Below, piece by piece: positions 46,781 through 54,740 of a DNA stretch of 64,000 nucleotides (positions are counted from its first letter, which is position 1; each line of letters starts with the position of its first letter). The translations under genes and the position numbers were made by a program. A model generated the notes under the pieces. The model had not been told where the DNA came from. It was given only the letters and a program-made list of their open reading frames with translations, and did no database searches. Source of the stretch: Prolixibacteraceae bacterium (GTDB lineage Bacteria > Bacteroidota > Bacteroidia > Bacteroidales > Prolixibacteraceae); the NCBI GenBank assembly GCA_028377305.1, contig JAONJW010000009.1, positions 1 through 64,000 of the forward strand, written 5' to 3'.

Positions 46781-49144
46781 ATGAAAGAACAGATCTCTTC
46801 GTTTAAAAAATACATCATCATATTTTGGGCTATCATAGCAAGCAGCATCATTGGCCTTATAATTTTCTTTTATGGGATATCCGCTGGTTGGATGGGATAT
46901 ATGCCAACTCTTGAGGAATTAGAAAACCCTCCAAACAGCTTTGCTTCTGAGGTATACTCTGAAGATGGTGTATTGCTGCGTAAATACTTCTTCCGAAATA
47001 GATCTACGGTTGATTTCAATAGCATAAGTCAGTCAACAGTAGAAGCATTAGTTGCTACAGAAGATGCAAGGTTCTATGACCATTCTGGAATCGATCTGAT
47101 TGGTTTATTTCGTGTTATCAAAGGAGTAATGACAGGAAATGACAATGCTGGAGGGGGAAGTACGTTATCACAGCAGTTAGCGAAGATGTTATTCCCTAGA
47201 GAGAAATTTGGACATAAATACCAACTTGTGTTACGTAAATTCCGAGAGTGGGTTATTGCAGTAAAATTGGAACGAAACTTCACTAAAGAAGAGATAATTG
47301 CAATGTACCTAAACAAGTATGACTTTCTAAACCTTGCAGTGGGAATAAAATCTGCTGCTAGAATATATTTTAGCACAACCCCTGATAAACTTTCTTTTGA
47401 ACAGTCTGCTATGCTGGTCGGTATGGCAAAAAACTCTTCGTTATACAATCCACTCCGCAGACCTAAAATGGTTAAAGAAAGACGTGATGTTGTTCTATAC
47501 CAGATGTATAAATATGATTTCATCAACAAATCAACAAAAGATTCTATTCAGAAGCTTCCATTGGGTTTAAAATATCAAAAAGAGGATTTCAAACAAGGGG
47601 TTGGAACATATTTTACTGAATACCTTCGAACCATCATGCAACACAAAAAACCGGAACGTAAGAACTACGCTTCATGGCAAGATCAAAAATATAAAGAAGA
47701 CTGTATCGAGTGGGAGTTAAATCCTCTTTTTGGGTGGTGCAACAAAAACCTTAAAATGGACGGTACTCCGTATAACCTATATCGTGATGGACTAAAAATA
47801 AATGCAACCCTTAATTCAAAGATGCAAGAATATGCAGAAGAGTCTGTAAAATTACACTTATCGGAGAATCTACAACCTGCATTCTTTTCAAACCTAAAAC
47901 ATTATCAACACCCTCCATTCTCTAACGATTTAACGGAAAAGGAGAGGGAACGTATTCTTAACATGTATATTCGTCAGAGTGAGCGCTATCGTGTACTTAA
48001 GAATAAAGGCATCAAATTTGAAGAAATTCGTAAAGTCTTCGATAAGCCAACCGATATGTCTGTATTTACTTGGAAAGGAGATGTAGACACCATTATGTCT
48101 CCTCTAGACTCTATTAAATACGACATGAGCTTTTTAAGATCAGCAATGATGACATATGATCCAAGATCAGGCCATATTAAGGCTTATGTTGGAGGTCCGA
48201 ACTACCGTCACTTCATGTATGATATGGTTAAGGATGGGAAAAGACAGGTAGGCTCAACGGTTAAACCATTTCTTTATACATTGGCAATGCAAAATGGTCT
48301 TACCCCATGTACAAAAGCTTTAAATATCGAATATACATTCACCCTTCCAGACGGTTCTACTTGGACACCTAAAAACTCAGGCTCTGATCATTATGGAGAA
48401 AATGTAACCTTAAAGTGGGGGCTTGCAAATTCTGTTAATAATATTTCGGCTTGGATTATGAGACAATACAATCCTGGAGGAATGAAGGAGGTGATGAAAA
48501 AGATGGGAATAACAAGCCGCATTGATGCCGTGCCTTCCATGTTCCTTGGAACTACTGAGATCTCGATATATGAAATGGTAGGTGCTTTTGGATGTTTCTC
48601 AAACAAAGGGATTTTTACAAAACCTATATTCGTCTCAAGTATTGAAGACAAGAATGGGAATATAGTTGCCGATTTCGAACCATTTAGAGATGAAGCAATC
48701 AGCAAAAACACAGCATACCTAATGATAAACCTCCTTCAAGGAGTGGTAAACAAAGGAACTGGGTCTAGACTCCGCTGGAAAAAAGGATATGGTCAATTAA
48801 CTGCTGCAATCGGTGGAAAGACAGGAACTACCCAGAATCACTCTGATGGTTGGTTCATGGGAGTAACTCCTGAACTTGTAACAGGTATATGGACTGGTGC
48901 CAAACTGAGAAGTATACACTTCGATAATATTAGTATGGGACAAGGTGCCAATCTTGCACTTCCAATCTATGGATATTATATGCATAAAATTTATGATGAT
49001 TCTAATTTAGGGTACAAGCAAGACACACAATTTGAGAAACCGAAAGGGTTTAATATGAACATGGATTGTGAATTAGAAGCAGAAAAAGAGGTTGAAGAAA
49101 AAACAAATACTATAATTGAAGAGGAAAGTACAGATTTCTTTTAA
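46781..49144 (+). CDS. Penicillin-binding protein 1A (bifunctional transglycosylase/transpeptidase)
   Basis: Polymerises and cross-links peptidoglycan at the outer face of the inner membrane. From the ATG at 46781 it has 787 residues with one N-terminal membrane helix (about 10-35). The GT51 domain shows ATEDARFYDHSG and GGSTLSQQLAKMLF. The transpeptidase domain has the active-site SxxK in GSTVKPFLY (near 495), SxN in NSVNNISAW and KTG in GGKTGTTQNHSDGW. A TTG seven codons upstream is less likely because it coincides with the inferred transcription start. The last 30 residues are Glu-rich. Confidence 0.95.
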   Translation: MKEQISSFKKYIIIFWAIIASSIIGLIIFFYGISAGWMGYMPTLEELENPPNSFASEVYSEDGVLLRKYFFRNRSTVDFNSISQSTVEALVATEDARFYDHSGIDLIGLFRVIKGVMTGNDNAGGGSTLSQQLAKMLFPREKFGHKYQLVLRKFREWVIAVKLERNFTKEEIIAMYLNKYDFLNLAVGIKSAARIYFSTTPDKLSFEQSAMLVGMAKNSSLYNPLRRPKMVKERRDVVLYQMYKYDFINKSTKDSIQKLPLGLKYQKEDFKQGVGTYFTEYLRTIMQHKKPERKNYASWQDQKYKEDCIEWELNPLFGWCNKNLKMDGTPYNLYRDGLKINATLNSKMQEYAEESVKLHLSENLQPAFFSNLKHYQHPPFSNDLTEKERERILNMYIRQSERYRVLKNKGIKFEEIRKVFDKPTDMSVFTWKGDVDTIMSPLDSIKYDMSFLRSAMMTYDPRSGHIKAYVGGPNYRHFMYDMVKDGKRQVGSTVKPFLYTLAMQNGLTPCTKALNIEYTFTLPDGSTWTPKNSGSDHYGENVTLKWGLANSVNNISAWIMRQYNPGGMKEVMKKMGITSRIDAVPSMFLGTTEISIYEMVGAFGCFSNKGIFTKPIFVSSIEDKNGNIVADFEPFRDEAISKNTAYLMINLLQGVVNKGTGSRLRWKKGYGQLTAAIGGKTGTTQNHSDGWFMGVTPELVTGIWTGAKLRSIHFDNISMGQGANLALPIYGYYMHKIYDDSNLGYKQDTQFEKPKGFNMNMDCELEAEKEVEEKTNTIIEEESTDFF

Positions 49145-49152
49145 ATCAACAT

Positions 49153-49197
49153 AAAATATTGTCATATGGTTTAGATGAAACCATATGACAATATTTT
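49153..49197 (+). terminator. Very long perfect hairpin after the PBP1A gene
   Basis: A 20-bp uninterrupted stem with a 5-base loop (agatg) begins 8 bases after the stop. It carries no T tract of its own but stands directly before a second T-tailed terminator, making a tandem stop ahead of the riboswitch. Confidence 0.75.
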
Positions 49198-49200
49198 GAA

Positions 49201-49239
49201 TCCAATCATTTAATTCTTTCAATGATTGGATTTTTTTTT
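49201..49239 (+). terminator. Rho-independent terminator after the PBP1A gene
   Basis: A 10-bp stem tccaatcatt / aatgattgga with a 10-base loop followed by nine T residues. It insulates the riboswitch-controlled unit downstream. Confidence 0.88.
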
Positions 49240-49255
49240 CTATATTGCGTAGTAT

Positions 49256-49480
49256 CAGGGTAAAGACACATATAGTTTTAAATTCAATGATTATTGAATT
49301 TGTGTCAGGGAATTCCGTGTGAATCGGAAGCTGTCCCCGCAGCTGTAAGCTATTCTCAGTTGGTAACTCATACTGTAACTGTCCTACATTAACCACTGTC
49401 TAGTGAAGATGGGAAGGGTAGAAGACAAATAATAGCAAGCCAGAAGACCGACCTGTCAGGAAATGCTTTCGGGATAAGAG
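49256..49480 (+). promoter_or_regulatory. Cobalamin riboswitch
   Basis: The conserved core is clear. agggaattccgtgtgaatc is followed by ggaagctgtccccgcagctgtaa (the B12-box region), then variable stems. The 3' conserved part gccagaagaccgacctgtc lies near 49440-49460. Together these match the cobalamin riboswitch consensus. An expression platform follows: a hairpin at 49519-49540 (agaggtt / aacctct) and a terminator at 49563-49601. Ligand binding should favour termination and reduce expression of the downstream lipoprotein and receptor genes. End points are approximate. Confidence 0.92.
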
Positions 49481-49562
49481 TAAAAATATTGGGAATACTA
49501 TTACACCATTAAAAAGCAAGAGGTTGCTGCCATAACCTCTTTCCGAGAAAATACTGTTTACT

Positions 49563-49601
49563 AAAGCCGAGAGTTAACTCCATAACTTTCGGCTTTTTTT
49601 T
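49563..49601 (+). terminator. Terminator of the cobalamin riboswitch expression platform
   Basis: A stem aaagccgagagtta paired with taactttcggcttt (one mismatch) and a 6-base loop, continuing into a T tract of eight or more bases. It lies about 130 bases before the DUF4249 gene, as expected for transcriptional riboswitch control. Confidence 0.85.
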
Positions 49602-49694
49602 GTCCCTAACAACTCTTCTCAATAGTCAGATAAAATTTCTATCACCCTAATTACAATATATAGCCCTACCTAGCAATAAATTAACATAAATCTA

Positions 49695-49702
49695 TATATT
49701 TG
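49695..49702 (+). promoter_or_regulatory. Possible second promoter downstream of the riboswitch
   Basis: tatatttg matches TAnnTTTG and lies 28 bases before the ATG at 49731. If active, it would bypass the riboswitch. No -33 partner is obvious, so this is weak. Confidence 0.3.
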
Positions 49703-49730
49703 TGCTATAAATTAACAATCTATAGTTCTA

Positions 49731-50915
49731 ATGAAGAAAACTGCATTTTATTTATTCTTAATATCTTTAGTGGCAACTAGCTGTCACAAAGATGTCACCA
49801 ATGAATATGTAAAAGATAATATTACATATCCTCTTGTTGAATGTGTATTATCGCCGAATGAGCCCATAAAGCTATATTTGACTAACACTTTAAACTTCAA
49901 CCAGCCTCTATATTTCCAAAGGAAAATACCTGTTCAAAGCATTCTAATAATCGAAGATGGAATAAAAGAGATTGATCTTGACTATAACGATGAACTCAAT
50001 TGTTATTACAACAAATCAACTCCAAAGGCAGGGTCTCACTATTGCATGAAGATAAAGATTAAGAACAAACCATTGATTACCTCGGAGTGTACTGTGCCGT
50101 CCATGCCAGTGTTAGAAGATATCACTCTACAACCTGGTAAGCAATCTTATAGACAGGATGAGAATGAAAAGATGGATGCATTTAAATTAAGCTTCAAACT
50201 AAAACCCGAAGATGATATTAAGAAATATGGAATACAGGTTCTAAGTTATTTGGCAAGTAAAAAGTTTGGATATATCAGCTTCGATGAAAACACCATTGAG
50301 AGACTACAGAAACATGAAGAGCCCCAAATATTTATAGACCACCTTAAAGGCTTAATAAAAAGAGGAGAGTCAGAGATCAAATATCAATATTTAGACCTCA
50401 TAAGGAACAACAGAGAACAGTTTATTCCCAGAATTAAAGCAAAATATTCCCCAGAAGAATTATCAGGAAGGGACTTTATCTTTGCATACCTTAAGAGTAT
50501 CGAAGATATTATAGATCTTCACTATTACCAATATTATGACGATGACAAGAGAGAGACTAGAAGTTCTGATGCTATCTTTGATTTAAGTCAAGTGGATGAT
50601 AATGGATTGCTCGGCAATCTAAAATACTATAACCAGCAAGAACTTTCAATATATACCAAATACTATCCTCCGGAATTTGAAATAGGTAAAGAGATAACCG
50701 ATGTCAATTGGCTAATTTTTCGTCATGAAGTATCACTAGAGGTTTCTTACCTAAGCCATAGTTTATACGAATACAAAAAGGGGATAAGAAAACAATTTGA
50801 AAGTCAAGAAGAAGTATTCTCCCCTCTGGTCCCACTTCAAGGCAATGTTAAAAATGCATTAGGCGTATTTGGAGCAGCTTCCACTAATAACGTTTTTGCT
50901 TTTGGGTTCAGATAG
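49731..50915 (+). CDS. DUF4249-like lipoprotein, cobalamin-regulated
   Basis: The 394 residues have a lipoprotein signal peptide (lipobox ATSC, C18). An N-terminal beta domain reads YPLVECVLSPNEPIKLYLTN, which recalls DUF4249 proteins. These are commonly encoded beside TonB-dependent receptors in Bacteroidota and are thought to be their surface partners. The middle part is unusually charged and helical (about 140-280). It lies after the cobalamin riboswitch and 48 bases before a receptor gene, so a role in corrinoid capture is likely by inference. Function has not been shown for the family. Confidence 0.65.
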   Translation: MKKTAFYLFLISLVATSCHKDVTNEYVKDNITYPLVECVLSPNEPIKLYLTNTLNFNQPLYFQRKIPVQSILIIEDGIKEIDLDYNDELNCYYNKSTPKAGSHYCMKIKIKNKPLITSECTVPSMPVLEDITLQPGKQSYRQDENEKMDAFKLSFKLKPEDDIKKYGIQVLSYLASKKFGYISFDENTIERLQKHEEPQIFIDHLKGLIKRGESEIKYQYLDLIRNNREQFIPRIKAKYSPEELSGRDFIFAYLKSIEDIIDLHYYQYYDDDKRETRSSDAIFDLSQVDDNGLLGNLKYYNQQELSIYTKYYPPEFEIGKEITDVNWLIFRHEVSLEVSYLSHSLYEYKKGIRKQFESQEEVFSPLVPLQGNVKNALGVFGAASTNNVFAFGFR

Positions 50916-50963
50916 TCATTTCTCAAATAGAATTATTATTAAGTCCGTACATCACATTATCTT

Positions 50964-53354
50964 ATGAAACTATTATATTTATATATATCATTTATTTTTT
51001 GCATTCTCTTCACTATTGAATCCCACGCACAGTCCCATGCCATCTCTGGATTTGTTAAGGATGAAATTTCACATGAACCAATAGTTGGAGCAACGGTATA
51101 CCACCTTTACAGCAAGAAAGGATGTGCAACCAATTCCGAAGGGTATTTCTCGATGCTTATTCCATCATCCTCAAACAACACCATCGTGATTAGATCTATT
51201 GGATACACCTCCAAGGAGTTCGTTTGTACCCCGAACACACAACTTAACATCAATCTCTCTCCAAAGCTTATTACCACAGAAGAGGTAAAAGTGATTGGAA
51301 AACAAAACATTACAAACATACAAAGTATTCAAACCAGTGCCCATTCCATATCTCCAATTGAGTTAAACTCTTTGCCTTCACTAGGTGGGGAGAAAGATGT
51401 TATAAAAGCTCTACAGATGCTACCTGGAGTGACGGGAGGTTCTGAGGGCAGTAGTGACCTTGTTGTTAGGGGAGGGAGTCCCGATCAAAATCTATTTCTC
51501 ATCGATGGAGTGCCTATCTACAATGCATCACACGTTTTAGGACTCTTTTCAGTGTTCACTCCCGAAGCCATTTCGAATGTTGACTTTTATAAAGGAGGAT
51601 TCCCAGCTCAATACGGAGGAAGACTATCCTCTGTTGTGGATATCTCGATGAAAGAGGGGAATAGAGACCACTTTACAGGAGATATTTCCATTGGAACCAT
51701 ATCTAGTAAAGGGTTAATTGAAGGACCTATTAATAAAGGGAAAGGGGCTTTCATTATCACTGGAAGAAGGACTTACTTCGACATTCTTGCTAGACCATTT
51801 ATTATGAATCAAAACAATGAAGAGGATAGTCAATACGAATATAAGTCAACTAAGATGAATCTTTATTTCTATGATTTCACAGGAAAATTGACTTATCAAG
51901 TGTCGCAAAAACACAAGCTGTTTGCAAGCTTCTACAAAGGAATCGATCGCACAAGTGCTGAATTTCAAGAGAAAAACAAGACAAACAATGATCTATTTAT
52001 ATTTGGCAATGATTTACACTGGGGAAACACCAGTGCATCCTTAAGGATGAATCATATCGTTTCGCCCAAATATTACAGCAATACCAGAGCTTATGTGTCA
52101 CAATATCAATATGGAACCCAATTAGAGACTGATCAGACATTAAATGAATTTGGGACTAAAGTCCAAAGTTCTTATAACACAAAATACACTTCAGAAGTAA
52201 CGGACTGGGGTTTGAAATACGACGGTCATTGGCTTGCTTCTGATAAAAGTAAAATAAATTGGGAGGTCGCTGGAATTTACCATCAATTTACGCCTGGTAA
52301 GGAGGAACAAAAGACAAACAACAATGGAAACACCCAGACAATTCAACAGGGATCTAACAACCTATCTACAAAAGAGTTCGGATCATCATTAGAGTGGGAG
52401 GTTGATCCATTCAGAAACTTCAAGGCTAGAGTGGGGATCAGATATTCATTATATAACACCCAAAATAGCTCATTTAATAGTTATCAACCTCGTATCTCAT
52501 TAAGATACATGCCTTCGAGTTTTATATCCTTAAAAGCATCCTACGACTATATGCAGCAGCCCATACACCTTTTATCTCAAAATAGTTTCGACTCAAGTGC
52601 ATCCATATGGGTACCAGCTACGGATAAAATTAAACCTGGGGAGAGTCAACAAGTTACTGTAGGAGTTGCCATTCAGTTATCCCCTAAATGGACCCTCTCG
52701 ACAGAAGCTTGGCACAAGAAATTAGAGAACCAAATTGAATTTCGGTATGGATACCTTAACTCATCTGCCAAATGGGAAGATGAAGTTACTACTGGGCAAG
52801 GAAGAGCATCTGGATTAGATATTCTTTTGAGAAAAAGAGAAGGCAAAACAACAGGTTGGATTGCTTATACCTATAGTAAGAACGAACGTCAATTTGATGA
52901 AATGAATAATGGTAAATGGTATCCATACAGATTCGATAGAACACATGACTTTAAAATGGTAGTTCAACATCGGTTCTCTAAGAGAATAGAGATGGGGCTA
53001 AACTATCTTTTATCTTCTGGTTACCCATTTACTATCCCTGAGAGCTACTTCACCTCTTCAATAGTCAAAGGGTTTTGGGACACTGAACGTAAAGGGTATG
53101 TCATTTCAAGCATTAACAATCAAAAAATGAGAGCATATCATCGGTTAGATCTCTCTATTTCCTTTAATCGTGAAAAACGTCGTGGAACAAGGACTTGGTC
53201 TTTCGGTGTATACAACATATATAATCGAAAAAACCCATACAACTATGTCGTAGACTATCCCTATAGTTATGAGGGCAAAGAACGTATCAGAATTAGAGAA
53301 TATTCCATTTTTAGTATTATTCCGAGTATAACCTATCGATTTAACTTCAAATAA
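50964..53354 (+). CDS. TonB-dependent receptor, probably for cobalamin or a corrinoid
   Basis: An outer-membrane active transporter. The 796 residues start with a signal peptide (ending SHAQ). A carboxypeptidase-regulatory-like beta domain follows (about 26-110, ISGFVKDEISHEPIVGATV). The plug domain (about 115-230) holds LVVRGGSPDQNLFLIDGVPIYN, and a 22-strand barrel runs to the end with the C-terminal aromatic FNFK. Its position after the cobalamin riboswitch and the DUF4249 lipoprotein supports corrinoid uptake. It is not a close match to BtuB that I can recognise. Confidence 0.88.
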   Translation: MKLLYLYISFIFCILFTIESHAQSHAISGFVKDEISHEPIVGATVYHLYSKKGCATNSEGYFSMLIPSSSNNTIVIRSIGYTSKEFVCTPNTQLNINLSPKLITTEEVKVIGKQNITNIQSIQTSAHSISPIELNSLPSLGGEKDVIKALQMLPGVTGGSEGSSDLVVRGGSPDQNLFLIDGVPIYNASHVLGLFSVFTPEAISNVDFYKGGFPAQYGGRLSSVVDISMKEGNRDHFTGDISIGTISSKGLIEGPINKGKGAFIITGRRTYFDILARPFIMNQNNEEDSQYEYKSTKMNLYFYDFTGKLTYQVSQKHKLFASFYKGIDRTSAEFQEKNKTNNDLFIFGNDLHWGNTSASLRMNHIVSPKYYSNTRAYVSQYQYGTQLETDQTLNEFGTKVQSSYNTKYTSEVTDWGLKYDGHWLASDKSKINWEVAGIYHQFTPGKEEQKTNNNGNTQTIQQGSNNLSTKEFGSSLEWEVDPFRNFKARVGIRYSLYNTQNSSFNSYQPRISLRYMPSSFISLKASYDYMQQPIHLLSQNSFDSSASIWVPATDKIKPGESQQVTVGVAIQLSPKWTLSTEAWHKKLENQIEFRYGYLNSSAKWEDEVTTGQGRASGLDILLRKREGKTTGWIAYTYSKNERQFDEMNNGKWYPYRFDRTHDFKMVVQHRFSKRIEMGLNYLLSSGYPFTIPESYFTSSIVKGFWDTERKGYVISSINNQKMRAYHRLDLSISFNREKRRGTRTWSFGVYNIYNRKNPYNYVVDYPYSYEGKERIRIREYSIFSIIPSITYRFNFK

Positions 53355-53361
53355 CATCTAA

Positions 53362-53398
53362 GAATCTATCACATGAGAATACGTCGTGTGATAGATTC
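53362..53398 (+). terminator. Hairpin after the receptor gene
   Basis: A 12-bp perfect stem gaatctatcaca / tgtgatagattc with a 13-base loop, 7 bases after the stop. There is no T tract. Confidence 0.55.
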
Positions 53399-53522
53399 GA
53401 TACTTTAAAACCTATTTTCTACTAGCAAATACATATAATAAGCATATAAACTTATTTATATATTATATTCTATAGCATAAAAATTAAATAATATCTTGTC
53501 ATCTTTTTCTTGGTATTATGTT

Positions 53523-53663
53523 TTATAGAATTACCTTTGCCTCCGCACAACTACTAACTCCTTGTGCAATACAACCTAAAGGTCAATTATAACACATTGG
53601 GATATTTTGATCACCGCCACCTTTGCTAACAGCAACTATTCCATAACAATTCAAGCTTGCCAT
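53523..53663 (-). pseudogene. Possible remnant of a small Cys/Gly-rich peptide gene
   Basis: On the minus strand a frame from ATG 53663 reads 26 residues including VSKGGGDQNIPMCYN, then an in-frame TGA. It continues in the same frame for 19 codons (PLGCIAQGVSSCAEAKVIL) to a TAA. The spaced Cys and Gly-rich composition resembles small secreted or natural-product precursor peptides, and it is next to a RiPP cluster. It may equally be chance. I report it as a weak candidate. Confidence 0.2.
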
Positions 53664-53816
53664 ATATCATTTCAGTTTACATCTTTTTTTACTATAATTG
53701 TAATTAATTGAACGTAAAACACCTTGCATAAATTCACTTTTAAACCTAAACGCCCCATGCTTTTTTAGAGAATCTATTCAACACCCTATCTATGAAAATC
53801 TAAAAAGTTATTGCCG

Positions 53817-54014
53817 ATGACATTTCTGGAACATAAAGAAAGGTTAGAACACCTATTAGAATTAGTTGCAAAAGGAAGATGTTTCGCACTACAAGATGTA
53901 GCAGACAAATTTCAATGTAGTAGAAGAACGGTCAAAAGAATGTTAGTTCAATTACGAGATGAAGGACATATTATCACTTATTGTCCATCTTCAAGACGAT
54001 TCTATCTAGAATGA
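53817..54014 (+). CDS. Small helix-turn-helix protein, possible regulator of the peptide cluster
   Basis: The 65 residues are almost entirely a DeoR/HTH-type DNA-binding domain: KERLEHLLELVAKG, then ALQDVADKFQCSRRTVKRMLVQLRDEG as the turn and recognition helix, and a short wing ending in SSRRFYLE. No ligand domain is present. The ATG at 53817 is preferred over a TTG two codons upstream. A terminator follows, and the next coding feature is the LAP precursor 370 bases away. Regulation of that cluster is inference from position. Confidence 0.7.
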   Translation: MTFLEHKERLEHLLELVAKGRCFALQDVADKFQCSRRTVKRMLVQLRDEGHIITYCPSSRRFYLE

Positions 54015-54057
54015 ATAAGGTTATAAATTTAATAACAGTATTATCGTTATAAAATAT

Positions 54058-54089
54058 CTGGGTATTGGGGGAACAAACCCAGGTTTTTT
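54058..54089 (+). terminator. Terminator after the HTH gene
   Basis: A 6-bp stem ctgggt / acccag with a 13-base loop, one extra G and six T residues. It separates the HTH gene from the precursor transcription unit. Confidence 0.65.
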
Positions 54090-54278
54090 CACACACAACG
54101 ATCGAATCAATCAATGTTTTGATACAAAAGATGTTATAAAATAACCTCATTCTTAAAGGTAATTAAAGTGTACAAGAAGTATGCCTATGTTTAGGTAATA
54201 GGGATAGAATGTCATCTATATTAAGACATAATCGTTATAACAATAGAAACTTTTACGGCACTTTTTTCAATGAAAAAG

Positions 54279-54307
54279 GAGAGGGGGACACTTTATGTCC
54301 CCCTCTC
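54279..54307 (+). promoter_or_regulatory. Strong GC-rich hairpin upstream of the LAP precursor
   Basis: A perfect 12-bp stem gagagggggaca / tgtccccctctc with a 5-base loop (cttta). The following sequence is T-rich (tacttttctttg) but interrupted. It may be a terminator or attenuator in the leader of the precursor gene, or the end of an upstream transcript. The ATG of the precursor is 77 bases downstream. Confidence 0.7.
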
Positions 54308-54322
54308 TACTTTTCTTTGTAG

Positions 54323-54333
54323 TAGATAACTAA
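54323..54333 (+). repeat. First copy of an 11-bp sequence (tagataactaa)
   Basis: An exact second copy lies at 54629-54639, before the biosynthetic genes. This copy is 52 bases before the precursor ATG. It could be an operator shared by both units, or chance in AT-rich DNA. Confidence 0.45.
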
Positions 54334-54384
54334 TGAGAGTCTGGCGACACCTCAAGAAAGTAGCCTAAACAAAACTTGAAGATC

Positions 54385-54498
54385 ATGAAAGTAACAAGAT
54401 TATCAAGCAAACAAAACCGCAAAGAGTATGTAGCTGCTGCGGGATGTTGTTGTAGTTGCTGTTGTAGCTGTTGCGTGTCTGTAACGACAAATGCATAA
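54385..54498 (+). CDS. Precursor peptide of a linear azol(in)e-containing peptide (streptolysin S-like)
   Basis: A 37-codon gene missed by usual length cut-offs. A leader of about 20 residues with basic character ends in YVAAAG. It is followed by the core CCCSCCCSCCVSVTTNA, which has eight Cys, three Ser and two Thr out of 17 residues. Such Cys/Ser-dense cores preceded by a small Ala/Gly segment are typical substrates of the BCD cyclodehydratase/dehydrogenase systems of streptolysin S and clostridiolysin S. All three matching enzymes are encoded 240 bases downstream on the same strand. Cleavage after AAAG is inferred. Up to 10 thiazole or oxazole rings could form in the Cys/Ser block. Confidence 0.92.
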   Translation: MKVTRLSSKQNRKEYVAAAGCCCSCCCSCCVSVTTNA

Positions 54499-54506
54499 CA
54501 GTTCTA

Positions 54507-54539
54507 GTCCTTACAAAAGGTGAACGCTTTTGTAAGGAC
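54507..54539 (+). terminator. Hairpin directly after the LAP precursor
   Basis: A perfect 13-bp stem gtccttacaaaag and its complement with a 7-base loop, 8 bases after the precursor stop. The T tract is weak. It probably allows partial read-through, so that the precursor is made in excess over the enzymes. A terminator after the precursor gene is also a feature of sagA in streptolysin S operons. Confidence 0.75.
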
Positions 54540-54628
54540 ACCTCTACCAACCTTTTATTAAAGGCTAAGAACAACGACGAACACTAGACTATAATAATTA
54601 TACCATTTTACAATTCGTTATCTACCAA

Positions 54629-54639
54629 TAGATAACTAA
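54629..54639 (+). repeat. Second copy of the 11-bp sequence (tagataactaa)
   Basis: Identical to 54323-54333. Here it forms the 3' arm of a small stem gttatcta / tagataac (54617-54636). It is about 100 bases before the first biosynthetic gene. Confidence 0.45.
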
Positions 54640-54740
54640 AAATTCTATATACTTATTGTCTTTCCTATATACAAATAACAAATACTTCGGAAAGTATAAA
54701 GATTTGAGGACGGCAATTCCATACCCTAAATCTAAGACTT

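Noticed and set aside
54209-54322. 37-codon frame upstream of the LAP precursor
   Set aside because: It runs through the 12-bp hairpin, lacks a Cys/Ser-rich core or leader pattern, and shows no promoter. It was considered as a second precursor and dismissed.
54383-54574. 63-codon minus-strand frame over the precursor gene
   Set aside because: Shadow of the Cys-rich plus-strand codons and the following hairpin. The plus-strand peptide explains the sequence better.
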